A DNA stretch of 64,000 nt, from NCBI RefSeq assembly GCF_000002425.4, contig NC_037257.1, forward strand, positions 15,712,847 to 15,776,846, read 5' to 3'. This document shows positions 1 to 13,500 of the stretch, piece after piece (the first letter of the stretch is position 1; every line of letters begins with the position of its first letter). This DNA comes from Physcomitrium patens (lineage: Eukaryota; Streptophyta; Bryopsida; Funariales; Funariaceae). The notes under the pieces are model-generated. The model made no database searches and was not told the DNA's origin. It saw only the letters and a program-made list of their open reading frames with translations. The translations under genes and the position numbers were made by a program.

Positions 1-558
1 ACCATGAGAAAATGGGTTGACAAGAAAAGAATTATTAGCCATTAGAAGCCGGCAACTTGAATAAAGATCAAAAGATAAGGCACTAGCATTAAAAAGATTA
101 CCAAAGGTAAGGTTAGGAAATAAGACTCGATTTGTTAAGTAACGTCAATTGAGACGTAGAGCAATTGAAGAAGGTGATTGAGTATTTGTTTATGATAGCA
201 GTTTGGATAACCAACATAGTACTTTACAGAAGTTTTCAAAACGTTGGTTTGGACCATATGTGGTAGTAACAGTTCATGATAATGCCACATATTCATTAAA
301 GGAATTAGATGGTACAAGGTTGAAAATACCTTTTGCAAAAAAGCGAGTGAAGATTTTTAAAAGACAAGATAGAGAAATCAATATGGAGGATCATGCTAAA
401 GATATTGATATTTTTGAAGAAGACAATTATTTTGAAGAAGATAGTAAAAATAGAAATGAAGGATTTGATGAAGAAAATAAAAATATGGTGTGATGCCAAT
501 TAAGACATATGGTTCATTTGGCACATGTCGGAGGATGCTTAGGTTAAGAAAAGATGGA
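1..558 (+). pseudogene. Ty3/gypsy integrase C-terminal remnant
   Basis: This is the tail of a gypsy integrase. The longest open stretch (203-493) contains the GPY/F-type module, visible as KRWFGPYVV followed by YSLKELDGTRLKIP, and then an acidic tail ending at a TGA at 491. The same frame can be followed back to about position 30 across three in-frame stops. One of them, in the context GD-stop-VF, is best explained as TGG to TGA. The rest of pol lies outside the window. The element's 3' LTR follows at 559 after a short purine-rich run (AAGAAAAGATGGA). Non-functional; the family is clear but the clade was not resolved. Confidence 0.75.
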
Positions 559-1869
559 TGTCATGATGTAATACGACTATATAGTGAAATTATAATCAAA
601 ATTGAATTTCTAATTAATATCTAAATATCTTAATTCAATTATAATTTGAGGTATCTAAACATGGCTTTTATAAAAGCCTCTTAGGTTATTTTCTTATCTT
701 AATAATTAGTAGGTTGAAGGTTAATTAATAATTTTATTTTCTAGATTGTAGAGACTCTTCTACTACCTTAGAAAGACCATAAATTGATGAAATCAGGATA
801 GATGAGATAAATAATTAATATAGTTGGTACTAAGATTAAGTTGAGAGTAGGATTGGGCTAAAAAATCCTTAGGATAGAATAGATTGATACCCGGGGGTTG
901 ACCGTTTGTGAGACAGAGTCGAAATCAGACCACTAGCCACTAAAACGACGGCTTAGGGCAAAATAGGATTTCATTTGAAGATTGGAGGTTAAAATTTGAG
1001 AGCTAGCTTGAAGTTCTTTCTAGAGACATAAGAATTATTTTGAGAAGATTTTAGAAGACTTAGCAATTGTTGTTCAAAGTCAGGGTTTGTATCAGTGATT
1101 TGGGTTTTATATAATATAACTAGGGCTAGAAATTTTGGCTAGTTCGTGTAATTGGTGTGACATCTATAGTTGAAAATTTGAAATTATTTGGATTATCAGG
1201 TGTGCTAAGTGTATAAAATTTTTTGTAATAATCTAACAATGTAATTTAGAGATATCTAGTTTTTAGCACAAGAGAATTTTAGAAGGTGGCAGTTTGAGGT
1301 TGGGCAGGATTTCTATGATATCTAATGATCTATCAATTCGATCTAGGTGAAAAATAGCATGGTATTGGAAGACTTCAAGATCAAGCTACACACCAATTTT
1401 GAGACAAAGTTAGTAGTTGAAAAGAAAGAAATCACTGCTCGGATTTCTGCTTCACTTTTCAAGTTGGCGGCCAAGTAACATTAGTGCAATTTTTGGAGGA
1501 TTTCTCAAAATCTGTAAGTTGGATTGGACTAAAAATTCTTGAATATATAGAAGACTTACATTGAAAATTTCATGCAAAATTCTACATCAAGTGGAAAATC
1601 AAATTAGATGTTACAGCTTGTTAAAATTCACTGATTAAGATTGGGGCTTACAAGAAAAATATAAATTGCTTAAATATGAAAGTAATAAGATAATTGGGAT
1701 TTATGTATGGTTAAGAATACTAAAAAGAGTGTTTTAAGCACTTTTGAATTAAAATTCAGATTATATTCTTCTCGTATGGATAAAACCTATTAGAATTTCT
1801 TGGTTACTTGTGAAACATAATCTCACCTTCTACAACTAAGTGTTTGGTACATTCGTGAGTAATACAACA
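559..1869 (+). repeat. 3' LTR of the gypsy remnant (1.31 kb)
   Basis: It starts TGTCATGATG after a purine-rich tract and ends TAATACAACA, giving TGT...ACA ends typical of an LTR. Its two ends resemble those of the solo LTR at 45416-46715, read on the minus strand there, and the lengths are similar (1311 and 1300 bp). That makes this a decayed relative in which several CG pairs have become CA or TG. Just after 1869 the sequence switches to chromovirus RNase H, so this element was inserted into chromovirus copy A. The other flank lies outside the window, so no target duplication can be tested. Confidence 0.65.
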
Positions 1870-4376
1870 TGTAATATGACAGTATCAATTTTTCTAAGCC
1901 ATTTTCTATGGAAACAGACACATCAAACTTTGCTTTGGATGTTGTATTATCACAAATAGGAATAGATGATAAACTTCATCCAATAGCTTTTCATTCCAAA
2001 AAATATTCAGCAGCCAAGATCAACTATAAGATCTACAACAAAGAACTTCTTGCAATCGTGGATTTGTTTCAAGAGTGGCACCATTATCTAGAATGTACTC
2101 CTAGTCAAATCAGTATAAATATAGATTACAAGACCTTGAATATTTTATATCAGCACATATTTTGAATCATCGCCAAGCTTATTGGAGTATTTTTTTATCA
2201 AGATTCAAATTTAAGATTACTTATCGACCAGAAAAACAACAAGATTTGTCAGATGCACTTCTAGACAATCTTATCTTGTACCAAAGGAAGGAGATGCTTC
2301 TTTTGATCAGCAACAAAATATTACCTTGAAGCCAAAACATCTTCACCTTCGAGGAATGAAATCAACACTAACTATTGATTCAACTTTCATTAAGCAAGTT
2401 CACTCAAATATATCTTCTGATCCTCTTATTCGTAATATTAGAAAAAATCCATCAAGGTCTCATGTTACTTCCAAGTTTGAATTCAAAAACAATCTACTAT
2501 ATTTTAAGAGACGCCTATATATTCCAGAAGGTGAAGCTTGATTGTGTGTTCTTCAAGCTTGTCATGACTTTCCAACAGTAGGACATTTTGGGTACAATAA
2601 AACTTTCGAACTAATATCTAGATATTTTTGGTGGCCTCAAATGTGGAATGTAGTCAAAGATTTTGTACAACCTTTTGATGTTTGCTCAAGATCAAAAACT
2701 CCTTGTCATCGACCTTAAAGACTTCTTCAGCCATTATCCATTCGAGAACAACCTTTGTCTTTTCTTTTCTATGGATTTCATCACGGATCTTTCAATCTTA
2801 GGTTCTTATGATTCTATATTTATGATAGTAGAGCATTTTACGAAGATGGTATATTTTGTATTATGTACAAAATCTATCACAGATAAAAAAAATAGCTAAG
2901 CTCTTTCTTCACAATATCTATCACTATTATGGATTACCCAAGGATATTATATCAGTTAGGCAAATTGAGTTTGCATTAAGATTTTTACGGATTTTTTTTA
3001 AGATTCTAAAAGTAGATATAAAACTATCTTTGGTATTCCATCCTCAGACTGATGGAAAAATGGAGTGTGTTAATCAAGTTTTGGAGTAGTATTTAAGATG
3101 TACCATCAACTACCAACAAGATGATTGGATAACTCTTTTGCCATTGGTAGAGTTTTCTTATAATAATACGGTACATTCTTCTACAAAACAAACACCTTTC
3201 TTTGCCAATTATGGTTATCATCCGCAACTTGATAATTTTGACTTTTCAAAAGCTGATAATCATGGAGCAAAAGATTTGACAAATCATTTATCAGAGCTAC
3301 ATACAACAATGAAGGCTCAGTTAAAAGAAGCTCAAGAACAACAAAAGATCAATGTAGATGTCTTTCAAAAGAAACAACCACCATTCCACATGGATAAAAA
3401 GATATGGTTACTTCATCACAATATCAAGACCACTCGTCCTTGTGATAAGTTGGACTATGGAAGGCTTGGACTATTTTTTATTTTTCCACAAATCAATCCA
3501 ATTGCATATCGTTTACACATACCAGAGTCAATGAAAATCCATTCAATATTCCATATATCTCTTCTTGAACTATATAAGATAGTGGACATACCAAAAAGAA
3601 GACAAGCTCCACTTCCTTCTATAGAAATAGACAATAATGAAGAATTTGAAGTGGAAGAAGTCCTAGATTCAAGGTGGCGCCAAAATAAATTAGAATATCT
3701 TATCTATTGGCATAGATATGATATTAATGAATGCACACAGGAGCCAGTAAAGAATCTTACAAATGTAAAAAAGGTGGTGGAGGCTTTTTGTTGACGACAT
3801 CCATCAAAATCAAGATGACAACCTTCTTTTTAAAAGAAATAAGATTTAAGCAAGATAACATTCTACTTTCAATTCTTATTTATAGCTTCTTTGTAGTTGT
3901 GATGTTGAGGAGATGAAAAACCAACAACCAGTAGATTCAATTCAAGAGCCTTTGTTTTCTGACATGCTAGAGAAGACATTATTTTTGTCATAATCTTTAA
4001 GATGATGCAATCAAGATGAAGATCCTCAAGAACGATATATTTTTTTTTGAATAGATGGCGAGATACAATGCATTTAGTATCACAACTTTAGAAAGGACTC
4101 CCGATATTTGGTGATTTTACTAGAAGTAGGAACAACTCTTGATAGTGTTTTAAATGTTTTATTTGAAAGAAGTTATGAAGGCCTCAACAACAATCAAATA
4201 ATAGGGTAGTCTTCCTACCTTGGTATGGGACACTATCAACGGTTGAGAGGTCCTATCAATCATCTTCAAAGAGAATAAAGATCAAAGTACGTAGCAAATA
4301 TAATTTGCTACATCTTAGACTTCCTCGAGATGTGATCACCGCTTCTCATGGAATTCGTCCCTAGAAGGGGAGATAA
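1870..4376 (+). pseudogene. Chromovirus copy A: RNase H, integrase, chromodomain, ORF3 (decayed)
   Basis: This is the 3' half of a Ty3/gypsy chromovirus pol. RNase H is at about 1882-2165 (METDTSNFALDVVLSQ and the KELLAIVD motif). The integrase zinc finger and core follow at about 2540-3090, with MDFITDLS and HPQTDGK visible in separate frames. The integrase C-terminal region and a chromodomain are open from 3138 to 3794 (EEFEVEEVLDSRW, LEYLIYWHRYD). Several frameshifts and stops break pol. The small downstream frame (ORF3, ATG about 3914) keeps recognisable similarity to the copy at 33947. The polypurine tract before the LTR is AGAAGGGGAGATAA. Everything upstream of RNase H was displaced by the element ending at 1869. 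Confidence 0.8.
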
Positions 4377-4926
4377 TGTCACGAATATATATTTATTGTA
4401 ATTGTTAACTAAGTGATATGAATAGGTAGATATAGGTAAAAATAGATTAATTTCATAATATCTTCTAGAGGACCTTCCTAAAAGCTTCATCGATGTTGCT
4501 TTGACTTTACATATATTTATACTTGATTAGTAGGTTAGAAACTTGGTCAACAAGTTAACCACGTACCATACATGGTGGTAGCTTGTAGAACAAGCTAACT
4601 ATATGGCATCCATATAGAAAACTTACCTTATAAGTTAAGATATATGTTAAGCAAAGTCAACACGTTTGTGGAGGTCCTATAGAACATCGCCACATAGCTC
4701 CTAGGTAGATAGTATATATAGAGGCAAGAATGAAGCCTTCTTCACTCTTGTCAATTTTTTTCTTGCTTCTAGTCTAGTTTCAAAGGTCTCTAGTTTTCTT
4801 GACTTTTGGCAATAGCCATTCTAATTTCTTTCTTAATATACATATTTAGTTATTTCTATTTTGTCATCTTTCTTTGAAAAAAGTCTCACTTATTTATTTA
4901 TTTTTATAAAATTCTTATCCTTGATA
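4377..4926 (+). repeat. 3' LTR of chromovirus copy A (550 bp)
   Basis: It begins TGTCACGAAT directly after the polypurine tract and ends CCTTGATA. The length, 550 bp, is the same as both LTRs of the copy at 28593-34960. It carries the family's TATA-like run and, about 30 bp downstream, ACTCTTGTCAA (4743-4753), the predicted RNA start that matches the self-priming site. The next bases (TTTCC, 4927-4931) would be the target duplication, but the left flank is outside the window. Confidence 0.8.
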
Positions 4927-7900
4927 TTTCCTTGAAATAGGCATTTATGTTGATCTTTTATTATTCTTGAGATTTCTTTAATTGTGCCTTCATTGTTGCA
5001 TGTAGATTTGACAAATAATTTTTCAAACTTTTTGCTGTAGGATTATCAATTTTTAAAAAATCAAAGATATTTAATCATAGATGGTTACCATAATTGACAA
5101 AAAAATGTGTTTTTTGAATAAAATAATGTATCTTATTATTATATACAAATTCTACCAATGGCAAAAGAATTGTGCAATCATCTTAATCATTATTGATGGT
5201 ATATCTCAAATTCTACTTCAAAACTTGATTCATTTGTTTTTTTTGTCCATCAATTTGAAGATGAAAAGCCTAAGTCAATTTCATATCTAACTTTAATATT
5301 TTTAAAAATATTTTCTAAAATCTTAATATAAACTATGTTCTTTTATTTGATATAATATCTTTTAATAATCCATGATAGTGATAGATATTGTTAAGAAAAG
5401 CATAATTATTTTTTTACCTAAAATTATTTTTGTACATTATACAAAATTTTCTATTTTTATAAAATAATCTATAATTATGAACATAAAATCATATAAATTT
5501 TAATTTAAAAGATCTATAATAAAATCTATAAAATCAAAATATCATTGTTGTTCTAATATTAGTAATAGTTAGCAAAGTTTGATGCATATTTTTTTATAAA
5601 AAAATATCTTAAAAATTTGACATAATATAAGATTAATGCTAAAATAAATTATTTTTTTAAAGCATCAAATAGTTTAATGCTTAGACTTCTTTACTCTATT
5701 GAAGTTTATCTTTATAAGTCAAATGTATAAGTAGAGCTGTAACTTGAAAAAAATTCTTCATAAAGATTTAATAGTAATTGGTAAAGTTCAAAAAATATTA
5801 TATATTACTTATTATTCTTAAAATCTTTTAATCTATAATATTCTAAGCTTTCTTAAAATCTATTATGAAGCTTTTATTGGAAATGATGTATCCTAAGAAG
5901 TTAACTTGAATAATATAGAATAGACACTTTTTTTTATCTTAGCATATAATCTTGCATCTCTAAGATTTTGTAATACATGACAAACATCAAGTCTATGATA
6001 TTTTATGTTCTTAGAGTAGATTAAAATATTGTCTAAATAATAGATAATAAAATCATTAAAAAATTCACAAAAAATGTCATTCATAAGATGTTGAAAAGTA
6101 GTTGGTGTGTTTGTGAGTCCAAAAGATATGATATATTTGAAATATCCATACCTAATTCAAAAATTAGTCTTTTATTTATCTCTTTTTTTGATGCAAATCA
6201 AGTTGTATGCTCTTCATAGATCTATTTTTGTATAAATCTTTATTCAATTAAATTGATTAAGAAGTCTTAAAATCAAAGATAAAGGATATCTATTCTTGAT
6301 GGTAATCTTGTTAAGTCTTTGATAGTTTATACACATTTATAGAGATCTATCTTTTTTCTTTATAAATAAGATAAGAACTCTTATTAGAGATTTTGAATGG
6401 AATATGAAGTTTTTAGTTAAATTATCATCAATGTATTCTTTTAGAATAGCCAAATTATTCTACGGTAAGCTATAGATTAGTTCAAATGGCAATTGGGCTC
6501 CTTCTAAAAGATCAATTGAACAATCATAGAATTGATATTTTAGAAGAATATATGTATTATATTTTCAAAAACATCCTAAAAAACATGATACTTATTAAAA
6601 ATACTACTTAATGTCTTTTTACCATCAAAAATAGATGTGGCATATATAGCAAAAGATGACCCTTCTTTTGCTACATGTATAAAAGCTCTTACACCTGTCA
6701 TTAAGGATTTGAATATATTAAACTTAGATATTTTTACTTCACTAATAAAATTTTGGATTAAATTACAAGACAAGTTAAGGTTATAAGGAATCCAATTTAT
6801 TTGATGATTATACTTTTTTAACTACAATAATTCTAAAATAATTGGATTAAAAGAAGATCTTATCATATTAAATGTTACTATGTTATTATAAATTTTAATT
6901 ATTATATTCAAAGAAATAATCTAATGGATAACATCTCTAAAAGACAACAAATGACCATATGACTTTTAGATGTATAAGCTTAGTTTTCTTAACTAAAGAT
7001 ATTTTTTGTTTTTTGACAAAGTGTTTATCTATAAAATAAGATGATGATCTTAAATCTAATAAAGTAAAGATTTTGTAATTTTTAGGTCCTAAATATATAT
7101 ATATCTATTATTAGATAAGGTAAAAGATTTGAGGAATTAATATGATCTTTATAAGATATTGCATATAATTCTAGCTGCACGATTCCTATTATAACCAAAG
7201 AAACTTGTTTTTTGATACATTAACTTTTCTAGCAACCTTGCTCCTTATTTTTTTATTCCATTGCTACTTTAAATAATATTAAGCAATAAACTTAGCTTCT
7301 CCATAATATAAATATAAACCTTCTTCATAATATTAAGGCTTTGCTTACTTATTGAGAAATTTAACATATTGTATTAATTTGTATTGATTCCGACTTTGTT
7401 AAATAAGTTTTTGAAAACTTAGGAATTGTGATTATTACATAACTTGTTTCTCTTTAGCCAAATATTTTTTCTTGACACCTTTCAAATAGTTGATTATTGC
7501 ATACAATGGCTTATGTAATAGATTATTTTAAAGAATCTTCTTTTGATATTGTTAATGATAAATCTATAGTATTAACTTTTAACTTATATTAAAATTAATT
7601 GATAAATAATTTATTATTTTAATCTATATTACAAGCAAGGTTTTGAATTTAGTAGCATATATAGTAATTGACAATGATTCTTCTTGTAAAGATAAGAAGT
7701 TGATTTCTACTATACTTTCTTGATGACTTTCTTTAAATGTGGCCATAAATAATTCTAGAATTGAATTCAAATTATAAAAGAGCCATGAATCATTGTCCAT
7801 CAAAGGTGCAAACTAAGAGAGAGTACTTCAAAATAGAAGTTGCTCCTATCAATCCAACTTGAGTAAATTTAAGAAAGTATTGAAAAAAATGTAACTTGAG

Positions 7901-8467
7901 ATAAGACTTTGCCAAAGTCTTCAAAATTTTGATCTTATTCCATCAAACTTCTTAAGTATACTAATCCTTGCCTCCTTTTTTTTTTATAGAAGTAAGACTT
8001 TTTAGATTAAATTGTGATATTAATCTATTTTTTTCTTCAATTATACAATTTCTTGGCATAGACTTTGGACTTCTTTCATAGATGTACTTCTATTTTTGTA
8101 GTTGGCATTAGTAATGCATGAAATTTCCATTGTAAGAGTATTGATAAGATCATAAAATCTGCAATAGTTATAAATCTATTCTTGCTTCCTCCAAATGTAG
8201 CATCTATAATTTTTCTTTTATTTTAAATAACTTAATAAATCCACAAGTTAAATAGAAAAGAGTAATCTGCAACCTCTAATATCAAATGAGAATTTCTACA
8301 ATGAAGGGTGATCTATTCTTTTAAAAAAATATCACAATTTAGAAAAAAAAGAATATTAGTTTAAAAATAGATAGCTAAAAATCTTTGAAATATAATAATG
8401 GAAGTAAAGTAATCCACTTATTTTTTAAAAATAAAATATGAATAATTAATTAGCACTTGTATCAATC
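4927..8467 (-). pseudogene. Chromovirus copy B internal region (gag-pol, heavily decayed)
   Basis: Read on the minus strand from about 8290 downward this is gag followed by protease, reverse transcriptase and the start of RNase H/integrase. The clearest piece is reverse transcriptase at 6084-5893, where FNDFIIYYLDNILIYSKN shows the catalytic YLDD as YLDN. A further pol fragment is open at 6773-6576. The element stops abruptly at 4927, where copy A's LTR begins. The homologous element at 57.6-62.6 kb runs through the equivalent point, so A was inserted into B. Stop codons are dense and base composition is extremely AT-rich. Confidence 0.65.
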
Positions 8468-9020
8468 TATCAAAGACAAGAATTCAAAAAAGATACGTAA
8501 ACCAGTGAAAAATAAATCAAAGAGAGATAAAAATAATAAAAAAATAAAAAAATAAATATATTTAATAAGAAATTGGAATGGCTATTATCAAAGATTAGAA
8601 AGTTAGAGACTCTTAAAATTATACTAGAAGTAAGCAAGGAGTTGATAAGAGTGAAGAAGGCTTCATTCTTGCCTTTATATATATGTACTATCTATCTAAA
8701 AGCTACATAGTGACATTTTATAGGATATCCAATATATGTCCAATTTGCAAGATATGCATCTATTTTATAAGATAAGTTTCTTATCTTTGTACCATGTAGT
8801 TAGCTTGTTCAATAAGTTATTGATACGTCTGACATATGGCTAATTTTTTAGCCAACTTTTTAATCTATCAATCACCTATAGATATGTTTAAAGATAAAAA
8901 TGCATCTATAAAGCTTTTGAGAAGATTTTCTATAAGTTATTATTAAATTAATCTAATTTTATCAACTTCTATGTATTCATATTATTAAGATAACTATTAC
9001 AATAAATATGTATATCATAG
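8468..9020 (-). repeat. 5' LTR of chromovirus copy B
   Basis: This is the reverse complement of the family LTR. It shares the stretch with GAGAAGCTTT-like palindromes, the TATA-like run, the segment around the predicted RNA start (AAGAGT on the plus strand at 8647-8652), and the terminal CTTTGATA (minus strand) at 8468. The upstream boundary, near 9020, is set by the decayed TGTCA...TTTATTG start and is uncertain by a few bases. The next minus-strand bases form a degraded self-priming site (plus-strand 8455-8465), 9 of 11 matching. Confidence 0.6.
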
Positions 9021-10029
9021 AATAATCTTTATAAATTTATTTTTTATATATCTTTTTTTAATTAAATTTATCAAAAAATTCTTAATATAAAAAATAGAAT
9101 ATATTTATTATTGATGGCTTAAAACTTGTCAAATCTCCAATAATCTACATACATCCAGAGTAATCCTATATTTTTATTTACACCTAATATAAGAATTTTG
9201 TTAGAATTTTAAATAGTATACAAAAATTTTAACTATATTCTTGTTAATGTATTATTTGAATGTGGCCAATTTGTTTTTTGAAATAAGCTATAGATTGGTT
9301 TAAATGGCAATTGAAATCCTTCTTAAATATTAATTGAACAATCATAGAGACAATCCTTTAAAATAATTTTTACATTCTTCTTCTCAAAAATATCTTGATA
9401 ATTTTAATAGTAGCTTAGAATACTACTTGAATTCTTTTTACTATCAAAACTAAATGTAGAGTAAATAAAAAAAGAATATCTTTTTTTTTAGCATACATAA
9501 AAATTCTTGTATTTACTAATAAGAATTTGGTTTTATTTGACTTATAACTTTTTACTTTGATAATAGAAATTTAATTTATACTACAAAAAAAAAAATATAT
9601 TATAAGAAATCTAATCTATTTGAAGATTATACATCTCTAGCCATAATAAAACTAAAATAATTAGATTGAAAAGATATCTAATAACATTAAATATCATAAA
9701 GCAATTATAACCATTACTTGCTACATTTAAAAGAATAGTTTTATGAATAACATCTCTAAATGATAATAAATAACTATCTATAACTTCTATGTATATAAAC
9801 TTAGTTTTTTCTTTCTTTTAATAAAATATTTATCTAATAAATTTAAGATTCTTAAATTTAATAAAAAAAAGATTTTACAATTTTTTAAACATAAATAAAT
9901 ATTCATTGTAAAAAAAATATTTACAAAGAAGATAAATTTTTTATTCATCTTTGACAACCATGCTTATTATTTTTTAATTCTGTTACTTCTTTGATTAATA
10001 TTGAACAATGTGCTTAAATTCTATACAAA
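9021..10029 (-). pseudogene. Minus-strand chromovirus pol fragment
   Basis: About 9100-10029 resembles copy B near 6350-7250 and the element near 60.5-61.4 kb (for example the shared stretch around CTATAGATTGGTTTAAATGG). No reading frame of useful length survives. It is cut at 10030 by the left LTR of copy C. I infer that it is the pol remainder of the minus-strand element whose 5' LTR is at 15908-16434, with copy C inserted in between. Confidence 0.5.
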
Positions 10030-10577
10030 TATCATAGACATATATTTATTGTAATTACTATTTGAATAATATGAATAAGTAAAAATAGATATAAGTAGAT
10101 TAATATCATAATATCTTTTAGAAAAGCTTCTTAAAAGCTCGATAGATATTGTTTTGACTTTACATGTGTTTATAGTTAATTAATAGGTTAGAAACTTGGT
10201 CAACAAGTTAATCACGTGCTACATGTCTTAATAGCTTGCAGAATAAGCTAACTATGTCGTGCTCATATAGAAAACTTGCTTTGCAATTTAAGATATATAT
10301 CATCCAAAGTCAATACATTCTAGAAGTCCTATAGAATGTCACTATGTAGCTACTAGGTAGATAGTATATATAGAAGCAAAAATAAACTCTTCTTCACTCT
10401 TATCAACTTTATTCTTGCTTCTAATCTAATTTCAAGAAGTCTCTAGTTTTTTTATCTTTTGGCAATAGTCGATTCAATTTCTTTTTAATATATATATTTT
10501 TTTATTTTTATTTTGTCGTACTTCATTGAAAAAGACTTACTTATTTATTTTCTTTCATCAATTTCTTGTGCTTAATA
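10030..10577 (+). repeat. 5' LTR of chromovirus copy C (548 bp)
   Basis: It aligns along its length with the 550-bp LTRs at 4377 and 28593. The terminal TG has decayed to TA (TATCATAGACATAT) and the end is CTTAATA. The predicted RNA start is at 10396 (ACTCTTATCAA). After a two-base gap the decayed priming site is TTGTTAAGAAT at 10580-10590, three changes from the form at 29145. Confidence 0.75.
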
Positions 10578-13500
10578 AATTGTTAAGAATATACTTATAA
10601 CATTGGAATTTTATCTTTTTTTGATTAAAAATAGATTAGAACTTTTTCTTGATACAACATAAGTGTATTAAAATTTTCAAATTATCTTCTTCTAAACTAA
10701 TATTATTTTAATGACGTGATCCAATATTGAATAATTTGAAAGCTTTTTTCGTGGATTTTTCATCTATGTATAGAAAATATAATGTAGTTTGTGTTGCAAT
10801 AAATAAGATTCATATTTTGTGATAAAAAATCAATCTATAATATTATATATTTTATAATTTAGTTAAATTATAATTAATATTAAATAAAATAATATTACAT
10901 TCATTATTAAAAAAATTATGAATAATAATATAAAGTAATAAAATTGATGCTCTGTTTATTTGATCCTCAAATATTAAGTCAAATAATTGATTTTTCTATA
11001 AAATGTGACAATCAATTTTTTTAATTTTAATCTAAAAAATACATAAATAAGACTTAATGTTATTACAATTCAATGACAATACCAACATCTTTTCAACACA
11101 TACCTTTAGAAGTAGATAATATATAAATTAATATGGTATGTTTCAAACCTCTTACTGAGTAAGAAAAGATTCATTGTTATTATAAAGGATTATATTTTTA
11201 CTATAGAAAATTAAAGCACACTATTCAATATTATCCAAAGAAGCAATGCAATCATATAATAAAAAGTATGATTGTCAAAGAAGACAGTATGTCAAAAAAT
11301 AAGTTTGTCCAATTACAATAAGAACCATGCTGTTAGAATCTTATACAATACCTAATGAAGGTCTTATTCTCTCTTCAAAATATTCTCTTTATTTTATAAT
11401 AGATGTTAGTTTAGGATCTAAACATCACAAAGCCTCAATTTTTTTTTAAATAAAGAGTTTCTTAAAAGATATAATATAATTTTAATAATATATATATATA
11501 TATATATATTCATATAGAAGTCATAGATAGTCATCCGCTATTTTTTAAAAATATTATTTATAAAATATTTCTTTTAGAAGTAATAACTAATGGTGATAGT
11601 GGCTTTGTGCTATTTAATGTCATTAAATCTCTTTCTAATCTAATCATTTTAAATTCATTATAGTTAAAAAATTATAATCTTTAAATACATTAGATTTTTT
11701 ATAGTCTTAATTTTTTTTAAAAGATAACTAAGAGTATAATTAATCAAGTAGAAAATTATAAGTCTAATACAACCAAACTTGTATGTGTAAGTGGAAAAAC
11801 TTTCTTGCATGTTGTAAAAAAATGATCACCTTATGTCATTTATACTACACTTTTTTCTAATTGTGGAAAGACTTCAAATGGCATTTCTAATCAATATCAA
11901 GATTTTTAAGATATATTTAAGAAGAAGAATGCATGTACTCTTTTAGAACATTGTTCTAATGACTATTCAATTGATCTTTAAGAAAAAACTCAACTGACAT
12001 TTAGACCAATCTATAATTTATCATAAAATGAGTTGGCTGAACTCAAAGAATATATTGAAGAGAATTTTGCTGAAAACTTCATATACCATTCTAAATCTCT
12101 AGCAAAGCTCTAATTTTATTTATAAAGAAAAATGATAGATCATTACAAATGTGTGTCAATTATTAAAGATTCAATAAGATCACTATTAAAAATAGGTACT
12201 GGCTACCTTTGATATCTGAACTTTTTAATTAATTGAATGAAGCTAAGATCTATACAAAAGTAGATCTACAAAGGACATACAATTTGATATGCTTCAAAGA
12301 AGGAGATGAATAAAAGACTATGTTTTGAACTAAGTATAGACATTTTGAATATAATGTCATACTTTTTGGACTTATAAATGTACCAACAACTTTTCAACAT
12401 CTAATAAATGATGTCTTTTAATAGTTTTTAGATGATTTAGTTATCTGTTATCTAAACAACATCTTAGTCTATTCTAAGAACATAAAAGAATATGAACTTT
12501 ATATTCATCATATATTACAAAAACTAAGAAATACAAGACTCTATTCTAAGATAAAAAAAAGTGTATATTTCAAAATATTCAAGTTGACTTTTTATGATAT
12601 ATTATTTCAAATGATAGACTTATGATGGATTTTAAGTAAGTTCAAATTATTATTAATTAGAAGATCTCAAAGATGATATAATATATCTAATATTTTTTGG
12701 AATTTGCTAAGTACTATCAGATCTTCATCAAGCATTTTTTTCAAGTTATAACTCTACTTACATATTTTACTTATAAATACAAACTTCAATAGAACCAAGA
12801 AAAAGAAGCAACATTCGAAGTTTTAAAACTAACCTTTGTTTTTACACCAATCTTGTATTGCGTCAATTTTTCTTAGATATTTTTTAAAGAAATAGATGCA
12901 TTAGATTTTTTTTTGAATGTTATATTATTACAAATGGAAATAAATGATAAACTTCATTTAATAGCTTTTCATTCTAAAGCATTTTTAGTAGTAAATATTA
13001 ACTATAAGATCTACAACAAAGAATTTTTTGCAATTATAGATTTGTTTCAAGAATGGTACCATTATCTAAAAAGTGCTTCTAATTTAATAACTATATATAT
13101 GGATCACAAAAACCTTAAATATTTTATATCAACATGTATTTTGAATTATTTTCAAGCCTACTAGAGCATGTCTTTATTAAGATTCAAATTTAAGATCACT
13201 TATTGACTAACAAAATAATAAGGTTTTTCAAACATACTCTTTAAATAATCTTACTTTGTATAATCAAACATACTCTTTAAATAATCAAACAAAAGAAATA
13301 TTTCTTTTGATCAATAATTGATAATTCTTTTGAATCCAAAGCATCTTCATCTTCAAGCAATGAAACCAATATTAATTATTAATTCAATTTTTATAAAATA
13401 ATTTTAATCAAGTATATCTTTTGTAATTCTTATTTGTGATATTAAAAAAAAAAAAAATCTTCAAAGTCTTATGATACTTTCAAGTTTGAATTCAAGAATA

